Positions 1 to 5,013 of a stretch of DNA of 5,013 nt are shown here, piece by piece (within the stretch, counting starts at the first letter, position 1; every line of letters begins with the position of its first letter). Below the pieces are notes generated by a model. It was given only the letters and a program-made list of their open reading frames with translations. It was not told the origin of the DNA and did no database searches. The translations under genes and the position numbers were made by a program. The DNA comes from Paludibacteraceae bacterium (GTDB taxonomy: Bacteria; Bacteroidota; Bacteroidia; Bacteroidales; Paludibacteraceae), in the NCBI GenBank assembly GCA_018055865.1, contig JAGPGR010000162.1:1-5013 (forward strand), read 5' to 3'.

Positions 1-994
1 ACTCAAATCTATCATTCAAAAACGGATAATCAAGGATTAATCCGTTTTTTTTATTCTCCAGATTTTGTATAAATTTTTGATATTCAACAGTATATGCATG
101 CAGCGGACGATGATTCAGATCGGCTCTCAGTTGTTCCAGCTCTTTTTTCAGTTTTTGTGTATTTTCAGAAAAATAAGTTTCGGAAAACCGCTGCCAGATA
201 TACCCGATGGCCTGGACGGACGGATGCAGCATATCAACAGCATAAAAGCGGTAATCGCGCAGTTCGTCCATCACTATTTCGTACGACGGAAAGTAATGAA
301 CAAACGAAAACTTCTTGTCAAGTTCATCCACAGCCATATGCAGTGTGCTCTTACTCAGCGTGTTCTCGTGGGCACCATCTTTCCAGTGACGAATAGGACT
401 TATGGTGAAAATAAACTGTAATTTTGGATTTCTATGGCGCAGCTGCTCAATGATTTCCGAAAGTTCCGTAACGATTTCATCCACACTCACGCGACGGCGG
501 TTGAACCGATCGGCAGGCAGTTTGTGACAATTGGAAACTGTTTTTCCGGTTTCAATATTCTCAAATATCCAGGCTGTACCGAGTGTTATCATCATTACAC
601 TTGTTTCACTCAGGAAATACCGGGCTGCCACCAATCGGCTGTTGATTTTTTGCAACGTTTCGTCGGGTGTGGTAGCCGAGAAAATACTGCTGTGGGCAAA
701 ACTGTTCCACAGTGATCCGTATTGGAACAAATCGGCGGCTGTAAATTCCTGTTCGCTCAGTAAATGACGCACGCCCTGCCCCACCGACAATGGATTGTAC
801 AACACACCAAATGGATTGATAAACGACAGAAAATAAGCATCTTGCAGTTTGGTTCCAATATTTTCGGCAAAACACGAACCTAACGTCAGAATCCGGTCCT
901 GATATCCGATTTCAAGGGAGCTTTTCGGGATATTAATTCGGGTTGAAAATGAAAATGTTCCCCTGCCTTCCTCAGGTGGGATTTGAGTGCTCAT
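1..994 (-). CDS. GSCFA-domain protein (SGNH-hydrolase-like), 3' end cut by window edge
   Basis: The frame is open from the ATG at 994 to the window edge, giving 331 full codons with no stop. The family name motif is visible as G-S-C-F-A-E-N-I-G (residues 39-47). It is followed by F-G-V-L-Y-N-P, G-T-A-W-I-F-E (139-145), N-C-H-K-L-P, S-P-I-R-H-W (199-204) and D-M-L-H-P (254-258). GSCFA proteins resemble SGNH/GDSL hydrolases. By analogy, Ser40 would match the block I nucleophile and Asp254/His257 the block V DxxH pair. No substrate is established, so hydrolase activity is inference. There is no signal peptide, so it is probably cytoplasmic. The family is usually about 320-350 residues, so only a few residues should be missing. 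A longer start at ATG 1027 is in frame and adds 11 residues. I prefer 994 because homologues normally begin close to the I-P-K-S segment. It lies about 136 bases downstream of menA in the same direction, so co-transcription is possible. Confidence 0.9.
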   Translation of the reverse strand, partial: MSTQIPPEEGRGTFSFSTRINIPKSSLEIGYQDRILTLGSCFAENIGTKLQDAYFLSFINPFGVLYNPLSVGQGVRHLLSEQEFTAADLFQYGSLWNSFAHSSIFSATTPDETLQKINSRLVAARYFLSETSVMMITLGTAWIFENIETGKTVSNCHKLPADRFNRRRVSVDEIVTELSEIIEQLRHRNPKLQFIFTISPIRHWKDGAHENTLSKSTLHMAVDELDKKFSFVHYFPSYEIVMDELRDYRFYAVDMLHPSVQAIGYIWQRFSETYFSENTQKLKKELEQLRADLNHRPLHAYTVEYQKFIQNLENKKNGLILDYPFLNDRFE

Positions 995-1130
995 TTCATT
1001 ATTTTCATAGTTAGCTGGATGGTTCATGTTTGCATTTTTTTTGAAATAGGTTGTTATTCAAGATTCAAACTCTTAAAATCTTTTTTTTCGCATTATTCTT
1101 CATTTTGGGCTGCGCAGGATTGCCGGTGCA

Positions 1131-2036
1131 TCAGTAGGCAATAATCAATCCCGCTCCACCCAATACGGCAAACAACATGGTTCCGGCCGCAATCACTTTC
1201 ATGTGTTTGTCGAGGCTTTTGCCATCGTTTTTCATCACATACATCAGATGCCAGACAAATAGAGGAAAACTCAGCAAATACAAATATCCCTCAATACTCA
1301 CTTTAAGAAGCAAGCAATATGCTGTCATTAACAGAAAAGCCGTCAGAATAAGAGAGAAATGATATTTTTTGGAGCGATTCAATCCCATACGGACAGCCAT
1401 TGTCCTTTTTTTGAAATTAGTATCGTTGTCAATGTCACGCATATTATTTTGATTCAGCATGGCAGTTGACAGTAAACCGATAGAAGATGCAGGAAGAAAG
1501 GCTGCATAGGGCAGCGATTTTGCCATCAGAAAATAAACGCCCAAGACGCTTACCAGGCCGAAAAACAGGAAAACGAACAAATCGCCCAGCCCTACGTAGC
1601 CGTAGGATTTCACGCCGAATGTGTACTTGATGGCAGCTGTGATAGCCAACACGCCTAAAGCCATCATGATAAGACTGGATAATGTAAACAGGGAATGGAA
1701 TGACTGCAGGATAAGGAAAAGTCCGCAAACGATGGATATAAAGACAAAAGCCACCAACATCCCTTTTAAATTTTCGGCGGATAGTTTTCCGCTTTGCACA
1801 CTTCTAATGGGTCCCAGCCGTTGAGCGTTATCTGTCCCTTTCTGCAAATCACCGAGTTCATTGGCTATATTTGACAGTATTTGGAGGGAAAGTGCAGTAA
1901 GCATTGCCCAAACAAACGATCCGGTACTCCAGTATCCCCGCGAAGCTGCCAACATGCCTCCCATCATTATCCCCGCCACAGAAAGTGGTAGCGTTCTAAG
2001 CCTCATACTTGCAATGTAATATCGTAATGTGTTCAT
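1131..2036 (-). CDS. menA: 1,4-dihydroxy-2-naphthoate polyprenyltransferase (MenA)
   Basis: This is a complete 301-residue integral membrane protein of the UbiA prenyltransferase superfamily. MenA attaches a polyprenyl chain to 1,4-dihydroxy-2-naphthoate with loss of CO2, giving demethylmenaquinone in the inner membrane. The first Asp-rich motif reads N-E-L-G-D-L-Q-K-G-T-D-N (residues 59-70) and is followed by G-P-I-R-S-V-Q-S-G. The second reads R-D-I-D-N-D (200-205) and is followed by K-R-T-M-A-V-R-M-G (210-218). These motifs bind the Mg-diphosphate of the prenyl donor. The segment Y-G-Y-V-G-L-G-D (145-152) is also typical of MenA. I see roughly eight or nine hydrophobic segments between them, and the length is normal for the family. 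The second motif and its K-R-T-x-A-V-R-x-G tail favour MenA over UbiA. The ATG at 2036 follows an A-rich leader without a Shine-Dalgarno site, and the N-terminus R-x-R-T-L-P is at the usual distance. No other men genes are in the window. Confidence 0.94.
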   Translation of the reverse strand: MNTLRYYIASMRLRTLPLSVAGIMMGGMLAASRGYWSTGSFVWAMLTALSLQILSNIANELGDLQKGTDNAQRLGPIRSVQSGKLSAENLKGMLVAFVFISIVCGLFLILQSFHSLFTLSSLIMMALGVLAITAAIKYTFGVKSYGYVGLGDLFVFLFFGLVSVLGVYFLMAKSLPYAAFLPASSIGLLSTAMLNQNNMRDIDNDTNFKKRTMAVRMGLNRSKKYHFSLILTAFLLMTAYCLLLKVSIEGYLYLLSFPLFVWHLMYVMKNDGKSLDKHMKVIAAGTMLFAVLGGAGLIIAY

Positions 2037-2057
2037 CTTTTTTTTTGGTTAGCGATG

Positions 2058-2091
2058 CAAAATTACGAAAATAGTGACATAAAATCACAAA
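2058..2091 (-). promoter_or_regulatory. menA: Putative Bacteroidota-type promoter of menA
   Basis: On the minus strand TAATTTTG (2065-2058) matches the Bacteroidota -7 consensus TAnnTTTG exactly. A TTTG (2091-2088) stands 22 bases upstream, close to the usual -33 spacing and perhaps slightly long. Transcription would start near 2052, leaving a leader of about 15 bases before the menA ATG at 2036. The site lies just after the terminator of the preceding unit, where menA would need its own promoter. The sequence is AT-rich, so a chance match is possible. Confidence 0.5.
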
Positions 2092-2129
2092 AAAAAAGTG
2101 AGGACATCATCTTGACATGACATCCTCAC
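2089..2129 (-). terminator. Rho-independent terminator after the Cys-rich gene
   Basis: Read on the minus strand, arm GTGAGGATGTCAT (2129-2117) is separated by a 6-base loop (2116-2111) from arm ATGATGTCCTCAC (2110-2098). A run of nine T follows (2097-2089). All 13 stem positions pair, two of them as G-U wobbles. On the plus strand those two become C-A mismatches and there is no T run after the hairpin, so the element acts on minus-strand transcripts. It lies 42 bases past the stop of the Cys/Lys-rich gene and separates that unit from menA. Confidence 0.9.
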
Positions 2130-2171
2130 CGGTATTTACAGAAAATCTTTCTCTGTTATGAAAGAATAAAC

Positions 2172-2501
2172 CTAAACTGTTGCTTTTTTGTCGCAGCAAG
2201 CTGATTTTGTCTGAGCAGCAGCATCTTTTTTGTCTTTGCATTCGCCAGCTTTTTTGTTTTCACAACATTCAGCTTTTCCGTCTGTGCAATGTTTAGCTGT
2301 AGCATCTTTGCACTCAGATTTTTTTGCATCTTTGCACTCTGTTGCTTTGGCATCTTTGCACTCAGCAGTTTTAGTTTTATCACAGCATTCTTTTTTAGCA
2401 GGTTCTACTTTAACGTCTTTTTTGGCAGGAACCTGAGCTGTCATAACTGATAATGAGATAAATACGGCAACAACTGCCATCATAATTTTACTTGTTTTCA
2501 T
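2172..2501 (-). CDS. Exported Cys/Lys-rich repeat protein, putative metal binding
   Basis: This is a complete 109-residue protein that I do not recognise as a named family. Residues 1-22 form a signal peptide: basic M-K-T-S-K, a hydrophobic core, then V-M-T-A before Q23. The mature part is low in complexity, with 11 Cys and, over the whole chain, 25 Lys. Cysteines 40, 48, 56, 64, 72, 80 and 88 are spaced exactly eight residues apart, mostly in units like E-C-K-D-A-K-x-x. Three are doubled as CC (39-40, 79-80, 102-103). No aromatic residue occurs in the mature part, so a hydrophobic core seems unlikely and a flexible thiol-rich chain is more plausible. Metallothionein-like or copper-buffering action in the periplasm is inference, supported by the HMA gene 123 bases upstream and the TonB receptor before it. 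The ATG at 2501 follows an A-rich leader. A weak TAnnTTTG-like site, TATCTTCG (2554-2547), could provide a separate promoter but has no clear -33 partner. Transcription ends at the hairpin downstream. Confidence 0.85.
   Translation of the reverse strand: MKTSKIMMAVVAVFISLSVMTAQVPAKKDVKVEPAKKECCDKTKTAECKDAKATECKDAKKSECKDATAKHCTDGKAECCENKKAGECKDKKDAAAQTKSACCDKKATV
2226..2363 (-). repeat. 24-bp tandem coding repeat (8-residue units)
   Basis: The identical 14-base core GCATCTTTGCACTC (plus-strand reading) recurs at 2302-2315, 2326-2339 and 2350-2363, always 24 bases apart. Each core encodes E-C-K-D-A on the minus strand. A diverged copy (E-C-K-D-K-K-D) starts at 2243, with synonymous changes in the Glu and Asp codons. 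Intervening units keep the cysteine register but change other residues. The pattern fits in-frame duplication of a 24-bp unit followed by drift, and the three best-matched copies look youngest. Confidence 0.85.
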
Positions 2502-2624
2502 TTTTGATTCTATTTTTGAGTGAATAATCTTTTAATCATTAATCGACGAAGATATTTTTATTTTTTCTTCTTTCTTACATGCTACTTCAATTTTTCCAAT
2601 ATTTACATATGATTTAAAGTTTTT

Positions 2625-2933
2625 TTATAGTTTTTCGGTCAAAACTGCTGCATCATAGCCCAGTTTTCCAAGTGCTTCGATAATCTGATTCTCATTCGTT
2701 TTGCGTGTATCGAACGTGAGTGTTACCCGCTTTTGAGGTAAATCCACTTTCATATCTTTCATTCCTTTTTCGTAAGCTATGTTTTTCTCAATGGTTCGTT
2801 TGCAATTTTCGCAAGTCATTGATACTTCAAATGTTACCGTTTTAGAATAATTGACTTTCTTGTTTTGAGCCTCAACAATAAGTGAATTTAACATTAAAGA
2901 AAACATAAACATTACAACCATTCTTGTTCTCAT
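2625..2933 (-). CDS. Exported HMA-domain (heavy-metal-associated) protein
   Basis: This 102-residue protein has a signal peptide (M-R-T-R, then a hydrophobic run to about A22-Q23) and one HMA ferredoxin-like domain (about residues 30-100). The metal loop is M39-T-C-E-N-C44, the M-x-C-x-x-C site that binds Cu(I) or another soft ion in Atx1/CopZ/MerP proteins. Later signatures also fit: a K-V-D-L segment, R-V-T-L-T-F-D, and the L-G-K-L-G-Y-D ending. An exported single HMA domain recalls periplasmic MerP, but no mer genes are visible, and its partner here is more likely the receptor upstream. I chose the ATG at 2933. The longer frame to 2954 would begin with TTG, whereas 2933 has AGGA six bases upstream and starts directly with a signal peptide. 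It begins 41 bases after the receptor stop, so the two are probably co-transcribed. Confidence 0.9.
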   Translation of the reverse strand: MRTRMVVMFMFSLMLNSLIVEAQNKKVNYSKTVTFEVSMTCENCKRTIEKNIAYEKGMKDMKVDLPQKRVTLTFDTRKTNENQIIEALGKLGYDAAVLTEKL

Positions 2934-2937
2934 ATTG

Positions 2938-2943
2938 TTTCCT
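2938..2943 (-). promoter_or_regulatory. Shine-Dalgarno site that fixes the HMA gene start
   Basis: AGGAAA (2943-2938 on the minus strand) has its AGGA core six bases before the ATG at 2933. Such a clear site is uncommon in this phylum and is absent before the other starts in this window. It supports 2933 over the TTG at 2954. Confidence 0.6.
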
Positions 2944-2974
2944 GAGTTTATCAAATTTGTGAAATATTATTGAA

Positions 2975-5013
2975 TTATTTTTCTTTAGCCAATGCCCATC
3001 TTATTCCGGCATACAACGTTCGTCCGTGCATTGGCCCCCAAACCATGGATGCATCAAAGTTATTTCCGAACGGGTTTTGAACATCAATAACCGGATTTTT
3101 CTGAACAAAATTGGTCATATTTTCGGCACCCGCGTATATTGACCAGGTTCTGAAATTCCGTGTAAATTGAGCATTCATTATGGCAAATGGCTTAAACTCT
3201 CTCTCCCACAGCGGATTATCTGCATCCGGGTCAGGCATTCTCCCTCCTCCGTTGAATTGAGCCGTGTAATCAAACTGCCATTTTTTGAGCGGAGTTAAGT
3301 AGGATAATGTAACAAGACTTTTTGAGCGATTGTTCAGTGGCTTTTCGCGCAGTTCACCTCCTATTGTCGTTTTCACATCGTTAATGCGATGCGCAAGCGT
3401 AGCGGTCAGCCCTCTGAACACCTCCAGGTTGGCTTCAAACTGTACGCTGCCCGAATAAGATTTTCCGTTGAGATTATAAAAACTGGCGGCATGAGGATTT
3501 GAATCCACATCGGCAACTACCTGATTGATAAAATTGGTATAAAACCATTCCCCCATCAGCCCAAGTTCTTTACCATCCCAAACCGGTATGAAAAAGTGAA
3601 CTGTTGCACCAAAATTCCAGGCTTCTTCCTGCTTTAGGTTGTCAGCAATGTTCAATTCACGGTTGCTTGCCAGGAAATAATTATTTTCGGCAAGTACGTT
3701 TGGAGTTCGATAACCTTTTCCAGCTGAAAGCCGTAGATGAACCTGATTCTGAATGTTGTACCTCAGGTGAAAACGAGGTGATATAAACATACCGTAAACA
3801 GAATTGTAATCGGCACGTAATCCTGCCATAGCAGTGATGTCTCTGTAAGTCATCGTATATTCGGCAAATACTCCGGGCACATACTCTGTGCGTCTGAATT
3901 CATTCTGATTCACCACTTTCAGAATTTCATCGTAAGTATCCATGTTGAAACTTGTACCGGTTGAAAGTTTGTGATGTTCGCCCAATTCTTTGTCATAAAT
4001 TACATTGAGGTAAAGATTGTATTGATGGCCGGTGTACTTTTTTGTACCGTATGCGGCATCCTGGTTATGAATAGTTCCGTTCACTATAATGCCAAGACTT
4101 GAAAAATGATGATCATTATCATGTTCGTGCTGATGTTCGCCTTCTTCTCCATGATCATTTTCGCCAAAAAGAAACCCATTTTTTACAAACAATTCATAAC
4201 GTTCCGTGTTGATTCCGATATTATACGAATTATCGGTTCTACCACCGGTTCTTTTTTCTGAAAGTCCTCGTACAAAAGTTTGTAAAATGTAATTATTTTT
4301 TTGATAAAACCAGCGGTTAGCCAGATTATACTGCCTGACCCGGGGTAAATCCATGTATCCATCCTTGTTGTCGTCGAGCATCATGTACTCATCGGAAGCA
4401 TGAAGCAGCACTGAAGAGGAAAGCGAATCTTTCAGTCTGACTGCTGCATCTGCATTCCATTCCACTCTCCCCATGCTGTTTGTAAACAAATTAAGAGACA
4501 CCTTGTCGCTGTTCTGAGGTTTTTTATATTCCACGTTTATCTGTCCTGCAATGGCCTCATAGCCCGTTTTAGCAGAAGCAGTTCCTTTGGAAATCTGAAT
4601 ACTTTCCATCCACGGACCGGGAATGTATCCCATGCCGTAAGCTGATGATAAACCGCGTAAGTTTGGGATATTTTCGGTTAACATTTGTACGTATCCGCCC
4701 GACAGTCCGAGCAATTTAATCTGCTTGGCACCAGTTGCGGCATCGCTGTACGACACGTCGACCGACGGATTGGTTGTAAAACTCTCCGAAAGATTGCAGC
4801 AAGCCGCTTTCCGGAGTTCGTTGGTGTTCAGTGTTTCTAAATTCTGAATGGCCAATCGGTTTACATTTCTTCCGTTTCTTCGCTGTAAGACGGTCAGTTC
4901 CGAAAGTTCAGTATTGTCATTAAGAATGATATTCTGGTGGTCTTCAGCTTTCATTCCTGAAACATTTACGGTATCGGAAGCGTAGCCAACACTACTGAAA
5001 ATAAGTAAATCAG
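2975..5013 (-). CDS. TonB-dependent outer-membrane receptor, probable metal-related substrate; 5' end cut by window edge
   Basis: The frame is open to the right edge, giving 678 full codons with the true start outside. The ATG at 4954 is internal. The residues before it (L-L-I-F-S-S-V-G-Y, then T-V-N-V) and I-I-L-N-D-N-T-E-L after it look like the last strands of the carboxypeptidase-regulatory-like domain that precedes the plug in Bacteroidota receptors. Counting from Met 4954, E-L-T-V-L-Q-R-R (19-26) may serve as the TonB box. The plug covers about 30-150 and includes A-A-C-C-N-L-S-E-S-F (50-59), a G-A-K-Q-I-K-L-L-G-L segment and I-S-K-G-T-A-S. The rest is a 22-strand-type barrel rich in aromatic alternation, with A-G-K-G-Y-R-T-P-N midway. 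A His/acidic tract at 268-283 has six His and probably sits in an extracellular loop. The receptor would use TonB/ExbBD energy to import a bound ligand. The HMA gene 41 bases downstream and the His tract point to a metal or metal complex, which is inference. No SusD partner is seen on the 3' side, which argues against glycan uptake. Confidence 0.93.
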   Translation of the reverse strand, partial: DLLIFSSVGYASDTVNVSGMKAEDHQNIILNDNTELSELTVLQRRNGRNVNRLAIQNLETLNTNELRKAACCNLSESFTTNPSVDVSYSDAATGAKQIKLLGLSGGYVQMLTENIPNLRGLSSAYGMGYIPGPWMESIQISKGTASAKTGYEAIAGQINVEYKKPQNSDKVSLNLFTNSMGRVEWNADAAVRLKDSLSSSVLLHASDEYMMLDDNKDGYMDLPRVRQYNLANRWFYQKNNYILQTFVRGLSEKRTGGRTDNSYNIGINTERYELFVKNGFLFGENDHGEEGEHQHEHDNDHHFSSLGIIVNGTIHNQDAAYGTKKYTGHQYNLYLNVIYDKELGEHHKLSTGTSFNMDTYDEILKVVNQNEFRRTEYVPGVFAEYTMTYRDITAMAGLRADYNSVYGMFISPRFHLRYNIQNQVHLRLSAGKGYRTPNVLAENNYFLASNRELNIADNLKQEEAWNFGATVHFFIPVWDGKELGLMGEWFYTNFINQVVADVDSNPHAASFYNLNGKSYSGSVQFEANLEVFRGLTATLAHRINDVKTTIGGELREKPLNNRSKSLVTLSYLTPLKKWQFDYTAQFNGGGRMPDPDADNPLWEREFKPFAIMNAQFTRNFRTWSIYAGAENMTNFVQKNPVIDVQNPFGNNFDASMVWGPMHGRTLYAGIRWALAKEK

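Noticed and set aside
65..767. Plus-strand and other-frame open frames of 78-118 codons across the left end
   Set aside because: They lie opposite or within the GSCFA gene, whose minus-strand frame is unbroken for 331 codons and contains all family motifs. The shadow products are compositionally odd and match nothing.
606..875. Minus-strand 89-codon frame inside the GSCFA gene
   Set aside because: It is a different frame of the same strand, fully contained in the GSCFA coding region, and its product lacks any family feature.
1065..1094. Plus-strand inverted repeat AAGATT...AATCTT followed by T run, a possible terminator
   Set aside because: The stem is only about six mostly A/T pairs with an 11-base loop. 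It faces the plus strand, where no gene ends.
2302..2363. Regularly spaced short repeats, considered as a CRISPR array
   Set aside because: The period is 24 bp with 14-bp identity and 10-bp gaps, and it lies in frame in a coding sequence. That is far too short for repeat plus spacer.
2156..2383. 75-codon repetitive frame overlapping the Cys-rich gene, and the plus-strand 68-codon frame opposite it
   Set aside because: Their repeats simply mirror the 24-bp repeat of the Cys-rich gene. Only the 2172-2501 frame has a signal peptide and a meaningful residue pattern.
4955..5013. L-L-I-F-S-S-V-G-Y-A-S at the right edge, considered as the receptor signal peptide
   Set aside because: The sequence continues into a pattern typical of the final strands of a carboxypeptidase-regulatory-like domain. 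There is no start codon or basic n-region within the window, so the gene more likely begins further upstream.

Overview
This window looks like chromosomal DNA from a member of Bacteroidota, most likely the order Bacteroidales. Three things suggest this. The TonB-dependent receptor has the end of a carboxypeptidase-regulatory-like domain fused in front of its plug. A GSCFA-family protein is present, a family typical of this phylum. Gene starts are A-rich and mostly lack Shine-Dalgarno sites, and one upstream sequence matches the Bacteroidota promoter form TAnnTTTG. This placement is inferred from gene content, not from a marker gene.

Every gene I can support lies on the minus strand, so transcription runs from high to low coordinates. 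The right part (about 2089-5013) is a probable metal-handling transcription unit. It holds a TonB-dependent outer-membrane receptor whose 5' end is cut by the window edge, then a small exported HMA-domain protein with a CxxC metal site, then a small exported Cys/Lys-rich repeat protein. A strong intrinsic terminator at 2089-2129 closes the unit. The receptor carries a His/acidic tract and a Cys-Cys pair in the plug, the HMA protein carries M-T-C-E-N-C, and the repeat protein has seven cysteines spaced exactly eight residues apart. Together these suggest handling of a soft or transition metal, with copper the leading guess. The metal and the direction of transport cannot be read from this sequence.

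The left part (1 to about 2091) is a second unit. A promoter-like sequence lies between the terminator and menA. menA encodes the UbiA-type prenyltransferase of menaquinone synthesis and is complete. It is followed by a GSCFA-domain gene that is intact but runs off the left edge. This gene has an open frame of 331 codons from 994 to the window start.

There is no sign of tRNA or rRNA genes, insertion sequences, CRISPR arrays or phage genes. The plus-strand open frames are shadows of the minus-strand genes. The least described item is the 109-residue cysteine-periodic protein. The other genes belong to known families.
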